Part shown: piece by piece, positions 42,634 through 52,142 of the stretch | Numbering within the stretch: position 1 is the first letter of the stretch | Layout: each line of letters opens with the position of its first letter | Assembly (NCBI RefSeq): GCF_031846515.1 | Contig: NZ_JAVRHO010000001.1 | Span: forward strand, 1-64,000 | Direction of reading: 5' to 3' | Length of the DNA stretch: 64,000 nt | Origin: Autumnicola lenta | Lineage (GTDB): Bacteria; Bacteroidota; Bacteroidia; Flavobacteriales; Flavobacteriaceae | Translations under genes and position numbers: made by a program | The notes under the pieces: model-generated | Databases searched by the model: none | Seen by the model: only the letters and a program-made list of their open reading frames with translations | What the model was told of the DNA's origin: nothing

Positions 42634-43758
42634 TTAGTTAAAAATGTCTTCTACTTCATCAAGAAATAGGATTTCTTCCAAAGACTCAAATTCTTTAAAA
42701 TCCTCTTCAGAAATTTCTCCTTTGTACGTAGAAAAATAATGGGAAGGACTATCATTTCTCCAAAGCAGAACCCAGGAAATACCGGAGTTTTTTATTCCGG
42801 GATAAAGAACCTGTGTCCACCAGTCCTCTCCTTTACCAAAATTATTGTTTCCTGTTTCTGAAAGAGCATATGGCTTATTTGTTAGTCCTGCCTTTCTCTT
42901 TACAATCTCCAGGTTCGACTTTAAATTTTTAACAAATACTTCGTCTCCCCCGTGATTGTAGATATCCACACCAAGAATATCCACATACGCATCCCCGGGA
43001 TAATACTTCTCGTACTCCTCCTCACTGGAAACTATATTTGGAGAATAAGCATAAAGCAGGTTGTGAACACCATTAAATTGCAAGAGCTCCAGGGTTTCCT
43101 TCCATAACTGCTTATAATCTGAATTTGAAACATTGCCTTCACCCCACCAGAACCATCCGCCATTCATTTCGTGATATGGTCTAAAGATCACAGGTATAAA
43201 TTTACCATTATCGTCCTTTAGAGAAAGAAAGAAGTTAGAGATCCTCTTTACCCAAAGCTCATATTTTTCCCGCTGCGAACCACCGGTCAATATTTCTGAA
43301 ACAGCGGAAGACGGGTCCCAGGAACTCTTATTTGTTACAGGATTATCCAGGTGCCAGCTAAAAGTAATAACAGCCCCTTTTTTATGCATCTCCCGAATAT
43401 GATCTTTCATAAGAGCAAAAGAGACAGTATCCAGGTTATAACTTTTACCAAGTTCTATATGCCCCAGGTCAAAACCATGAACTGCAGGAAATTTTCCCGT
43501 AACGTCCTTAATATCACTTCTTATTTCCTGTGGATTATCTTCATGCTTCCAACCTATACCATAAGCTGTCGCATCCTGGTGTCCAAATGCAATTCCTTCC
43601 TTCCCAATTTCACTAACGCGCCGGTAAAGAATTTTAGTTTCCCTCGTTGCATCTGTATCGGCCAAAACAATGGTGTCTGCATCAAAATTACGTAACGGAC
43701 CACATGATATGAACGTTGAAAATGTAAAAACTGTAACTAATCTGACAAAATTTTTCAT
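42634..43758 (-). CDS. GH26 beta-mannanase, lipoprotein (first gene of the minus-strand mannan operon)
   Basis: A 374-residue lipoprotein: FTFSTFISC with Cys19 as lipobox. It lacks the acidic linker of the downstream GH26. Catalytic residues are Glu197 in IFRPYHEMNGGWFWWGEG and Glu301 in ALSETGNN, with HLDNP near 136-140 and YYPGDAYVDILGVDIYNHGG near 252-271. It is the first gene of the operon and could produce mannobiose in the periplasm (exo-acting mannobiohydrolases have this size). The 211-base gap upstream is shared with the divergent AraC gene. Confidence 0.9.
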   Translation of the reverse strand: MKNFVRLVTVFTFSTFISCGPLRNFDADTIVLADTDATRETKILYRRVSEIGKEGIAFGHQDATAYGIGWKHEDNPQEIRSDIKDVTGKFPAVHGFDLGHIELGKSYNLDTVSFALMKDHIREMHKKGAVITFSWHLDNPVTNKSSWDPSSAVSEILTGGSQREKYELWVKRISNFFLSLKDDNGKFIPVIFRPYHEMNGGWFWWGEGNVSNSDYKQLWKETLELLQFNGVHNLLYAYSPNIVSSEEEYEKYYPGDAYVDILGVDIYNHGGDEVFVKNLKSNLEIVKRKAGLTNKPYALSETGNNNFGKGEDWWTQVLYPGIKNSGISWVLLWRNDSPSHYFSTYKGEISEEDFKEFESLEEILFLDEVEDIFN

Positions 43759-43969
43759 GTTATTGTTCTAAATCTGCATAGAAGTGATAAATAATTTTCA
43801 TTTTAAGAAAAGCTTATAGTATCTTTAACCTTTCCGTTTTTCACCAAAAATTACTTTTACAAGCTAACATTTATGTTAACCCAAAATTAAAACGATTGAG
43901 ACTATTATATCAATATCATTTTGTCATTTTGTAATTAAAATTTACTAATTGACTGTTATCAATTTTATT
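43759..43969. promoter_or_regulatory. Divergent control region, mannan operon / AraC gene
   Basis: 211 bases between the GH26 start (minus) and the AraC start (plus). It has an imperfect tandem CATTTTGTCATTTTGT near 43917-43932 and many AT tracts; no clean TAnnTTTG box was found. The AraC regulator made next door likely binds here. Confidence 0.45.
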
Positions 43970-44842
43970 ATGCATAAAGACATTCACAGAGAAATTACTC
44001 AACTCTCACCAGAAGACAGCTTCCTGGTTTTCGATAGAGTAAAAGACGATTTTGATTTTCCTATTCATTTTCATCCGGAATTTGAATTAAATTTTATCGC
44101 CAACGGTAAAGGGGTGAGAAGAATCGTTGGTGACAGCATGGAAGAAATTGAGGAAATCGAACTGGTTTTGGTTGGACCAAACCTCCAGCATGGCTGGGAG
44201 CTGCATAACTGCAAGAGTAAAGCAATACACGAGGTTACCATTCACTTCCACAATGATCTTTTAGATAGCAAGCTATTGAGTCGCAGAATAATGAAGCCTA
44301 TAAAGGATATGTTTGAAAGATCTGCTCATGGGATATTGTTTTCAGCTAAGATTTCAGAAGAAATAAAACCGAAGATCCAACGCTTATCGAAAATTGACAG
44401 TATCGATTATTTCCTGGAATTTATTTCGGTGTTACACGACCTGGCAAATTCCAGAAAGCAAAGGCTATTATCGACATACATTTCGGAGAACAAAAACTTT
44501 GAGAATAGCGAAAAAATAAAAACAATTTATGAATTTGTACAGGAAAACTATCAGAATAAAATAAGCCTGGAAGAAATGTCGCAATTGGTAAACATGAGCC
44601 AGGTCTCCTTTAACCGTTTTATAAAAAAGAGAACCGGAAAAACTTTTATTGAATACGTAAATGACACGAGAATAGGATACGCAGCAAGATGGCTTATAGA
44701 AAAAGATATGAGTATTGCTGAAATTGCGTTTAACTGCGGATTTAATAATATTGCCAATTTTAACCGGGTTTTTAAGAAAACCAAAAGTTGCACACCCAGT
44801 CAATACCGCGAAGAATTTAGCGGAATTAAGCGGGTACTTTAA
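43970..44842 (+). CDS. AraC-family transcriptional regulator
   Basis: A 290-residue regulator. The N-terminal cupin domain has FDRVKDDFDFPIHFHPEFELNFIANGKGVRRIVGD near 15-50, and the C-terminal AraC HTH pair runs about 180-288: NKISLEEMSQLVNMSQVSFNRF and the second helix IAEIAFNCGFNNIANFNRVFKK with TPSQYREEF. I chose the ATG at 43970; the longer frame starts with a TTG at 43949. The protein is probably the activator of the mannan locus in response to a mannan-derived sugar such as mannobiose. It lies in the gap between the minus-strand mannan operon and the SusCD side, with GH5 beginning 22 bases after it. Confidence 0.9.
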   Translation: MHKDIHREITQLSPEDSFLVFDRVKDDFDFPIHFHPEFELNFIANGKGVRRIVGDSMEEIEEIELVLVGPNLQHGWELHNCKSKAIHEVTIHFHNDLLDSKLLSRRIMKPIKDMFERSAHGILFSAKISEEIKPKIQRLSKIDSIDYFLEFISVLHDLANSRKQRLLSTYISENKNFENSEKIKTIYEFVQENYQNKISLEEMSQLVNMSQVSFNRFIKKRTGKTFIEYVNDTRIGYAARWLIEKDMSIAEIAFNCGFNNIANFNRVFKKTKSCTPSQYREEFSGIKRVL

Positions 44843-44863
44843 CCTTTATTATACTATTTTATC

Positions 44864-45976
44864 ATGACAATTAAGAAAACAACGTTTTTACTCCTACTAT
44901 TAATTCAATTTTCCCTCTTCACTAACTGCACTCCAACACAGGAACCTGTTAAAGATGAAGAAAACGTCGTGGAAGAAGAAGCCCCATTAGACAGTGAGGA
45001 AACAGAAACAGAAGAAGACACCAATCCTGAAGAGGAACAAGAGGAAGAAACAGAAGAAGAAGCTGAGGAGGACATTGAGAATGAAACACCTGTGGCACTG
45101 CATGGGCAACTCATCATACAAGGAAAAAACCTGGTAAACCAAAATGGCGAAAACGTTCAGCTAAGAGGAATGTCGCTTTTCTGGAGCCAGTGGGAACCGG
45201 AATTTTATAATTTTGAAACTGTAAAAAACCTGAAAGAGGGCTGGAATGTAAATGTAATAAGAGCAGCAATGGCTATTGAACATGATGGCTATTTACAGAA
45301 CCCTGAAAGGGAAAAACAAAAAGTTTACCGGGTTATCGATGCCGCTATCGAGTTGGGTATTTATGTTATTGTAGACTGGCACGACCACCACGCCGAAGAT
45401 CATACCGAAGAATCAAAAACATTTTTTAAGGAGCTGGCAACTAAGTACGGAGATCAACCAAATCTTCTCTATGAAATTTACAACGAACCCCTGGAAGTGT
45501 CCTGGAGCAATGTCTTAAAGCCTTATCATGAAACAATAATTTCAGAAATACGGGAAAAGGATCCTGACAATATAATTATATGCGGAACTCCGCGATGGTC
45601 ACAAAGAGTAGACCTTGCAGCTGAAGACCCTATAGAAGAAAATAATATTGCCTACACACTCCATTATTATGCAGCCACGCACAAGGAAGAGCTGAGAGCT
45701 ATTGCCAGAAAAGCCTTAGATAAGAACCTACCGCTCTTTATTACAGAATTTGGAACCACCCTTGCTAATGGCGATGACGAAATAAACGCTGAAGAAGCCC
45801 ATAAATGGTGGGATTTTGCAGAAGAAAATAATATCTCCTGGTGTAACTGGTCTATTGCAGACAAAGATGAGATGTCTGCAGCTATAAAACCCGGAACAAC
45901 AGCCAATCAACTTAAAAATGATGAAGTATTAACTGAGTCGGGAAAATTGGTTAAAGCAGCATTAAAAAACCAATAA
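44864..45976 (+). CDS. GH5 endo-glycanase lipoprotein with long acidic linker
   Basis: A 370-residue protein: lipoprotein signal LLLLLIQFSLFTNC with Cys22, a Glu-rich linker of about 48 residues (27-74), then a GH5_2-type domain. RGMSLFWSQWEP near 101-112, VIVDWHDHHAED near 168-179, EIYNEPLEVSW with acid/base Glu208, HYYAATH near 267-273, and FITEFGT with nucleophile Glu295 define it. GH5_2 members cut cellulose, beta-glucan or glucomannan. The linker suggests an exposed surface location. The gene begins 22 bases after the AraC gene and is followed by a 343-base gap before SusC. Confidence 0.88.
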   Translation: MTIKKTTFLLLLLIQFSLFTNCTPTQEPVKDEENVVEEEAPLDSEETETEEDTNPEEEQEEETEEEAEEDIENETPVALHGQLIIQGKNLVNQNGENVQLRGMSLFWSQWEPEFYNFETVKNLKEGWNVNVIRAAMAIEHDGYLQNPEREKQKVYRVIDAAIELGIYVIVDWHDHHAEDHTEESKTFFKELATKYGDQPNLLYEIYNEPLEVSWSNVLKPYHETIISEIREKDPDNIIICGTPRWSQRVDLAAEDPIEENNIAYTLHYYAATHKEELRAIARKALDKNLPLFITEFGTTLANGDDEINAEEAHKWWDFAEENNISWCNWSIADKDEMSAAIKPGTTANQLKNDEVLTESGKLVKAALKNQ

Positions 45977-46319
45977 GGCACGCAAAAGGAACACAGCGCA
46001 TAGACGGAAAATTTAACAAGACCTGATAGCCAAGTGCAAAAATTTTAACATAATTAGTGTGAAAATTACAGTTATCGACATTTATAGATATAACCCGCTA
46101 CAAAACAGTATCTTAAAATTTTATTACCCTTAGATTCACTAAAGAGAGCGGAAAAATAACACAACTAAATGATAAAATAATATTAACCAACGCTTAACTT
46201 TCCGACTAAATTTGAAGACTATTAAAAAAAGGGGCTGTATTTCAAGTATGTTCTTAAATAGGAACAAGAAAAATCCTAAACCCATAATTGTTTAAATCAA
46301 ATCAAGCAATTTTATTCTT
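45977..46319. other. Leader region upstream of the SusC operon
   Basis: 343 bases without a gene. It contains the candidate promoter box at 46207-46214 and a leader of roughly 105 bases ahead of susC, with an A-tract and GGGGC near 46225-46238. No riboswitch or strong hairpin was recognised. Confidence 0.45.
46207..46214 (+). promoter_or_regulatory. Candidate -7 box (TAAATTTG) for the SusC/SusD operon
   Basis: TAAATTTG fits the Bacteroidota -7 consensus and lies about 106 bases before the SusC start. No clear -33 box is visible at the usual spacing. Confidence 0.5.
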
Positions 46320-49300
46320 ATGCACACTAAATTACTTAAAAGTAAAGGCTGTTTAATCAGAAGAGGCAGGATGCTCCTATTCGCAGCATTTTGTCTAATC
46401 ACCCAACTAGGCTTTGCCCAGGAAACTGTTTCAGGGAATGTAACAGACGCCCAGGGAATGCCTTTGTTAGGTGTAAACGTTATTGAAAAAGGAACCAATA
46501 ACGGAACCACCACAAATTTTGATGGTGAATTTGAGCTTACCATTGGGGAAAGTGGTGTAATCGTTTTTAGTTTTGTTGGATTCCTGACCCAGGAAATTAC
46601 GGTTCAGGGAGGCGAACAAATAAGTGTTACTCTGGATGAAGATTCTCAAAGTCTCCAGGAGGTAGTGGTTATTGGGTATGGAGCCCAATTAGAAGAAAAT
46701 ATTACGGGATCTGTATCTAAGATAGGTTCAGAAGCTTTTGAGAATGTCCCTCAGGTAAGTGTGGACCAGCTTATGCAGGGTCGTGCTTCCGGGGTAATGG
46801 TAACCAAAAACTCCGGGCAACCGGGTGCTGCTGTTTCTGTTAGGATTCGTGGGGTAAACACCATTACCGGTTCCAGTGAACCTCTTTATATTATTGATGG
46901 TGTACCTGTTTCCGGTGAAGCAGGGGCAGAAGGTTTAAGTCCTTTAGCGGCACTTAACCCCAACGACATTGCAGACATTAACATTCTTAAAGATGCCTCA
47001 GCCACTGCAATTTATGGGTCCAGGGGATCTAACGGTGTTGTATTAATCACCACCAAAAAAGGTAAAATTGGCCAGGGAAGGTTAGCTTACAACACGTACA
47101 CTGCAATTCAGCGTCCTACAAACAAAATTGATGTAATGAACCTGCAGCAATATGCAATCCACCAGAACAATGTTGCAGAGATCTATGGTCTTAATGAGCA
47201 AATGGAATTTTTATTTCCAAACCTTTTAGGCCCGGGAACTGACTGGCAGGCACAAATATTTGATGATGCCCTTCAGCAAAACCATGAATTATCTTTTTCC
47301 GGAGCAACTGAAAAGATAAACTATTTTATCTCCTCATCTTACACAGACCAGGAAGGTACAGTAATTGGTTCCGGTTTTGATCGTATGACAGTTCGTGCAA
47401 ACGTAAACGGCGAAGTTAATGACTGGATCAAAACAGGTATTAACATTTCTGCCAGTAGAACTAATGACCAGGTAACTTTAAACAACGCCAGCAATGGTAT
47501 TATTTCACTGTCGTTACTGAACAACCCGGCTACTGCGGTTTACAATCCTGATGGATCTTTTGCGGGACCCGTTACTGCTGATGAGATTGCCTTCGGTACA
47601 AGAAACCCTATTGCTGAAGCTTTAAATATTCAGAATACAATTCAAAGAAACAGGGTTTTTGGTAACCTCTTTGTTGAATTTTCCCTTCATGACAATCTTA
47701 ACTTCAGAAGTGAATTTGGTGGGGACTTTGGAAACAACCTACGGGACCAGTTTCAACCTACCTTTACTTATGGTGTACTGGAAAGAGGGCAAAACCGTTT
47801 AAACTCAGGCAGGGAAAACAACGATTTCTGGATCATAAAAAACCTTTTAACTTATAATAACTCCTTTGGAGACGACGATAATCACGACCTTACAGTGTTG
47901 CTTGGGCAGGAAGTTCAGGAATCTTCATGGCAAGGAATAAGTGCACAGGACGGGGATTTTGTAGGTAACGAAGTACCAATCCTAGGTACAGGGGACGCAG
48001 CCGATATTGCAGATCAATATATGGCAAGTTCTGCTTTGGAATCTTATTTTGGACGGGCTATTTATTCATTTGATAACAGGTTCAACGTTACTGCCTCATT
48101 CAGGGCAGATGGTTCTTCAAAGTTTGCAGAAGGAAACAGATGGGGTTATTTCCCTTCTATATCTGCATCATGGAGGTTATCGAATGAAGCTTTTATGGAA
48201 GATTTTGATGTTTTACAGAACATAAAAATTTACGGTGGTTATGGAGAAGTAGGTAACCAGAATATTCCAAACTTCGCATATGGAGTACGACTTAATACGA
48301 TGAATACAGATTTAGGTACAGGATTTGAGTATGCTAACTTTGAAAATCCGGACCTTACCTGGGAATCTTCAACACAGACAAACCTGGGACTTGACTTTTC
48401 CTTGCTAAACAGGAGATTAGGCGCCACAATTGAAGTATATAACAAAGTGTCAAGAGATTTCTTATACCAACTCGCAGTTACAGATTTTGTTACCGGTGGA
48501 AATTCTCCCGGAGCTATTGCCGCTCCATGGGTTAACCTTGGAGAGATGGTAAACAGAGGGGTCGATGTTACTTTAAATTATCGTACTTTAGGAGATAATG
48601 ATTTTAACTGGAACTCAACGTTAACTTTTTCACACTACCAAAACGAAGTGACCGAACTGCTGGGGGATCTTGTAATTAACGGCCAGTTGTACATTAGTGA
48701 TTCCAATGAGAATATAACAAGAACAGAAGTAGGCCAACCGGTTGGTATGTTCTATGGTTATGAAGTTGAGGGACTTTTCAGGACCACAGCGGATATTCAG
48801 GGTGCTCCAATTCAGTTTGGAAGACCTTTTGAAGATGCTCTTTTTGACTCCAACTGGTTAGGAGATATTAAGTATAGAGATGTGAACGGAGACGGTGTGA
48901 TAAACACTGAGGACAGAACACAAATTGGTAATCCACATCCGGATTTCACTTTTGGTTTTCAGAATACGTTCACCTATAAAGCATTTGATCTTTCTGTATT
49001 CTTACAGGGCTCTTATGGTAATGACATCTTTAATGGGGTAAAAAGAACTTTAACTGCAGGAAGTAGTTACTATGTTAATCAGGATCCAATAGTACTGGAC
49101 TACTGGTCTGTAAATAATCCGGATGGAAATCAGCCAAGATTGGTGAGAGGTAGTGAAAGTAACCCCAACATTAGAATTTCTGATAGGTATATCGAGGATG
49201 GTTCTTACCTGAGAGTTCAAAATCTTACTTTAGGTTATACATTACCTGCTGACGCTGCTGATCAAATAGGATTAAACAGGTTAAAAATTTACGGAAGTGT

Positions 49301-49445
49301 ACAGAACCTGTTTACCTTTACAAACTATTCAGGATATGATCCTGAAGTAGGTACATTTAATCAGAATGCTCTTTTAATGGGTGTTGACAACGGACGTTAT
49401 CCTTCTCCCAGAACCTTTACCCTGGGACTTAATGTTGAATTATAA
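46320..49445 (+). CDS. SusC-family TonB-dependent outer-membrane transporter
   Basis: A 1041-residue protein. After the signal peptide (cleavage near FAQE, residue 34) comes a carboxypeptidase-regulatory-like domain (TVSGNVTDAQGMPLLGVNVIE, about 36-115), then the TonB-box/plug region with LQEVVVIGYG near 112-121, SVDQLMQGRASGVMVTKNSG and VSVRIRGVNTITGSSEPLYIIDGVP near 175-199, then a beta-barrel ending in an aromatic-rich segment FTLGLNVEL. An in-frame Met at residue 18 could also be the start. With the SusD protein 12 bases downstream it forms the outer-membrane uptake complex, probably for manno-oligosaccharides. Confidence 0.93.
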   Translation: MHTKLLKSKGCLIRRGRMLLFAAFCLITQLGFAQETVSGNVTDAQGMPLLGVNVIEKGTNNGTTTNFDGEFELTIGESGVIVFSFVGFLTQEITVQGGEQISVTLDEDSQSLQEVVVIGYGAQLEENITGSVSKIGSEAFENVPQVSVDQLMQGRASGVMVTKNSGQPGAAVSVRIRGVNTITGSSEPLYIIDGVPVSGEAGAEGLSPLAALNPNDIADINILKDASATAIYGSRGSNGVVLITTKKGKIGQGRLAYNTYTAIQRPTNKIDVMNLQQYAIHQNNVAEIYGLNEQMEFLFPNLLGPGTDWQAQIFDDALQQNHELSFSGATEKINYFISSSYTDQEGTVIGSGFDRMTVRANVNGEVNDWIKTGINISASRTNDQVTLNNASNGIISLSLLNNPATAVYNPDGSFAGPVTADEIAFGTRNPIAEALNIQNTIQRNRVFGNLFVEFSLHDNLNFRSEFGGDFGNNLRDQFQPTFTYGVLERGQNRLNSGRENNDFWIIKNLLTYNNSFGDDDNHDLTVLLGQEVQESSWQGISAQDGDFVGNEVPILGTGDAADIADQYMASSALESYFGRAIYSFDNRFNVTASFRADGSSKFAEGNRWGYFPSISASWRLSNEAFMEDFDVLQNIKIYGGYGEVGNQNIPNFAYGVRLNTMNTDLGTGFEYANFENPDLTWESSTQTNLGLDFSLLNRRLGATIEVYNKVSRDFLYQLAVTDFVTGGNSPGAIAAPWVNLGEMVNRGVDVTLNYRTLGDNDFNWNSTLTFSHYQNEVTELLGDLVINGQLYISDSNENITRTEVGQPVGMFYGYEVEGLFRTTADIQGAPIQFGRPFEDALFDSNWLGDIKYRDVNGDGVINTEDRTQIGNPHPDFTFGFQNTFTYKAFDLSVFLQGSYGNDIFNGVKRTLTAGSSYYVNQDPIVLDYWSVNNPDGNQPRLVRGSESNPNIRISDRYIEDGSYLRVQNLTLGYTLPADAADQIGLNRLKIYGSVQNLFTFTNYSGYDPEVGTFNQNALLMGVDNGRYPSPRTFTLGLNVEL

Positions 49446-49457
49446 AAAAATAGATAA

Positions 49458-51002
49458 ATGAAGAATTTAATTAAATCAAAGGTCTTGGTGTTGGTTGCTC
49501 TTTCAGCCGTGCTATTTTTCCCTTCCTGTAGTGAGGACTTCCTGGACAGACCACCGGAGGATTCATACAGTGTAGATAATTTTTATCAGACTAACCGTCA
49601 GGTAGCCTCTGCATCAAACCACTTATATTCTAAGCCGTGGTTTAACTTTATCAGTAACGTTGCCTGGCCAATTGGAGAAATCGCATCTGGTAATGCCAGG
49701 ACATGGGATGCAAGGAACCAGGAATTTTCAAACTACTCCATAACCGGAGCTCATGGTACCTTAACGCAGGCCTGGGAATCCCTTTATGCTGTTATTGCCC
49801 AGTCAAATTCAGTAATAAACACTTTGCCAACAGCTGTAGGCCCAGATATTTCTGAAGTTGTAGTCAACAATTCCATAGCAGAAGCGCGTTACATAAGAGC
49901 CACTGCTTATTTTTATCTGGTACGTATCTTTGGATCTGTTCCAATTCTTGCAGATAACACAGATTATGTTTTGGAGCCTGTTGTAGCCCGTAATCCTGTA
50001 GAGGATGTATATGAGTTTATTAAGCGTGACTACCAGTTTGCTATTGAGAATCTATACGACAGGACAACAGATACCGACATCCAGGCCGGAAGGGTTTCCA
50101 GTAACTCTGCTAAAGCCGCATTATCTAAAATCTATTTATACGAAGAGAATTGGTCAATGGCATACCAGCTTTCCAACGAAGTAATTCAATCTGGTGAGTT
50201 CGCACTTTTGGAAAATTACAATGAGTTGTTTTTAGAAGAAAATGATAACAATGTCGAATCAGTATTTGCTTTACAATGGGCTAACACGGGGATTTATGCT
50301 GAAGGAAATGCCTTACAATCATTTTATGCTTCAGCAGGGATTACAGGATTTTCCGACGGTTGGTCAGCTTTAGGGCCATCAATCGACCTACAGGAATCGT
50401 ATGAGACTGGAGATGAACGCTATTATGCGACAATTATGGAACCAGGAGCGTTTTATCCTAGCATCAACGGAGGATATACGGTTCCGGAAACTATTAACCA
50501 CCAGGGAACCAATGTAGGTATTAAAAAGTATGTTATTGGAAATCCATCTAACGGAGCTTCTCAGAGTTATCCTAACAACACCTACATCTTACGTTATGCT
50601 GAAGTATTACTAATAAATGCTGAAGCAGCCATTATGGGTGGAGGCCCGGTTAGTGAAGGTGTTGAATCTTTCAACCAGGTTCGTACAAGGGCAGGTTTGG
50701 ATCCAATTCAAAATCCGGATATCGAAGACATTTTCCACGAAAGAAGAATTGAACTGGCGTTGGAACTGGAATTTTGGTATGACATAGTTAGACGCGGACC
50801 TGAGTTTGCCATAGAATTCCTTGGCAACGTGGAAAGGGGACCATACAATAACGACACAACCCCTCCTACAGTCAGTTCAGAGATATATGTTCCTACTGTA
50901 GAGGATTTACTCTACCCTTATCCTACCAGTGAGATCCAGAGTAACCCGGCATTGTTAGAGGACCCGGTACCTTATGATTTTGATGCTAACAGCGGTGAAT
51001 AA
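49458..51002 (+). CDS. SusD-family outer-membrane lipoprotein
   Basis: A 514-residue lipoprotein with VALSAVLFFPSC lipobox (Cys24), followed by SEDFLDRPPEDSYSVDNFY, a standard SusD N-terminus. The all-helical TPR scaffold follows, with ARYIRATAYFYLVRIFGSVPI near 143-163 and the conserved NTYILRYAEVLLINAEAA near 374-391, then DPIQNPDIEDIFHERRIELALE near 415-436. SusD caps the SusC barrel and captures oligosaccharide at the cell surface. It lies 12 bases after susC. Confidence 0.93.
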   Translation: MKNLIKSKVLVLVALSAVLFFPSCSEDFLDRPPEDSYSVDNFYQTNRQVASASNHLYSKPWFNFISNVAWPIGEIASGNARTWDARNQEFSNYSITGAHGTLTQAWESLYAVIAQSNSVINTLPTAVGPDISEVVVNNSIAEARYIRATAYFYLVRIFGSVPILADNTDYVLEPVVARNPVEDVYEFIKRDYQFAIENLYDRTTDTDIQAGRVSSNSAKAALSKIYLYEENWSMAYQLSNEVIQSGEFALLENYNELFLEENDNNVESVFALQWANTGIYAEGNALQSFYASAGITGFSDGWSALGPSIDLQESYETGDERYYATIMEPGAFYPSINGGYTVPETINHQGTNVGIKKYVIGNPSNGASQSYPNNTYILRYAEVLLINAEAAIMGGGPVSEGVESFNQVRTRAGLDPIQNPDIEDIFHERRIELALELEFWYDIVRRGPEFAIEFLGNVERGPYNNDTTPPTVSSEIYVPTVEDLLYPYPTSEIQSNPALLEDPVPYDFDANSGE

Positions 51003-51024
51003 AATTAATTTAAAAAATTTAATT

Positions 51025-52107
51025 ATGAAAAGAACAAACTTTAAAACAAAGGCTGTACCTCAGTTCTTGTTAATCCTCTTTACAGTAGTCTCTTTAGTCT
51101 CCTGTGATAGTGATTTTGACGTGAAAACTCCCGGAACCGCAGTGGCTCCTCCAGTGATACATAGTGTAAGCGAGGCAAGGGAGGATGCTCCTGTTACCCA
51201 GGGGGTACTACAAAATACCTATATTATAAGAGGAGAAAATTTAGCCAGTTTAGTCGCTGTCTATTTTAACGGCTACCGAACTAGCTTTAACCCAGCTTTA
51301 ACGACAGATAACCTGACTTTTGTATCAGTTCCTGAATTCGCACCTTACGTAGGGCAGGACAATATTCTAAGGCTAGAAAACCTTTATGGTTCTACAACCT
51401 ACGATTTTTCTCTTTTAACTATTGAGGACTTTACAGAAGGAACTACTGAGGACGGAGTCAAAACCGTGACGCTTATAGGCGGGGATTTCACAGATGCATC
51501 AGAAGTTATTTTTACTTCCGGTAGTGAAGAAGAAGGAAACCTTGTAGAGCGTCCGGCTGAAATTCTTTCTGTTTCTGAAACAGAAGTTACAGTGGTAGTA
51601 CCAGATGGAGTGGAGCAGGCTTATATCGACCTTACAACATCCCGGGGTGCCAGTGCCCGATCTGATTCCTATGGATTTACTTATTCTGTTTATATTGATC
51701 AGCTAAACCCAGAGTGGTCAATGAGCCAGTGGGGTGGAACTTTTGACGTAGAAGCAACAGATCCTGCTTTGGGGCAATACTCCATCCAAAGCGTTAGGGA
51801 GGCCTGGTCTGGATTAACATTTACTCCAGAAACAGGAATACCATTTAACCAGTATGAAGCTATTACTGTATCCCTATACGGTACAGGAGAACCCGGAGAC
51901 ATGGTAAACGTGGCAATAAACGACTTTGCCGGAACAGTAGGTGTGGAACTTATACCTGGTCAATGGAATAAAGTAGTGATCCCAATGGGTAGTTTCTTTC
52001 CAACCGGTGGCGCGCCGGCGGTAATCAACAGAATAGATTTCCAGGAAGCATCCAACACAGGAAAGGCACAGTATATATTCTATGTTGACGATTTCGGTTT
52101 TCTATAG
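51025..52107 (+). CDS. Surface glycan-binding lipoprotein with IPT/TIG domains (SusE/SGBP-like)
   Basis: A 360-residue lipoprotein from ATG 51025; the longer frame starting at 50974 would overlap SusD and lacks a signal at its start, so I use 51025. Signal LLILFTVVSLVSC, then two IPT/TIG-like Ig domains (about 35-110 with TYIIRGENLASLVAVYFNG, and 120-205 with VTLIGGDFTDASEVIFTSG), then a C-terminal beta-sandwich of about 140 residues ending QYIFYVDDFGF. The last part resembles a carbohydrate-binding module. It follows SusD by 22 bases, the usual place for the surface glycan-binding protein. Which glycan it binds is inferred from the operon. Confidence 0.82.
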   Translation: MKRTNFKTKAVPQFLLILFTVVSLVSCDSDFDVKTPGTAVAPPVIHSVSEAREDAPVTQGVLQNTYIIRGENLASLVAVYFNGYRTSFNPALTTDNLTFVSVPEFAPYVGQDNILRLENLYGSTTYDFSLLTIEDFTEGTTEDGVKTVTLIGGDFTDASEVIFTSGSEEEGNLVERPAEILSVSETEVTVVVPDGVEQAYIDLTTSRGASARSDSYGFTYSVYIDQLNPEWSMSQWGGTFDVEATDPALGQYSIQSVREAWSGLTFTPETGIPFNQYEAITVSLYGTGEPGDMVNVAINDFAGTVGVELIPGQWNKVVIPMGSFFPTGGAPAVINRIDFQEASNTGKAQYIFYVDDFGFL

Positions 52108-52142
52108 ATCGATATGCTCAATTATAAATAAAAGAAAAACAG

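Noticed and set aside
44905..45117. Ser/Val-rich 70-residue minus-strand frame
   Set aside because: It is the antisense of the Glu-rich linker of the GH5 gene (GAA/GAG read backwards gives Ser-rich codons).
46320..49445. SusC plug start as separate small gene
   Set aside because: The whole 1041-residue frame is continuous and of normal SusC length; no internal break.
50974..51024. N-terminal extension of the TIG protein
   Set aside because: The 17 extra residues overlap the SusD gene and precede the true signal peptide; the ATG at 51025 gives a standard lipoprotein start.
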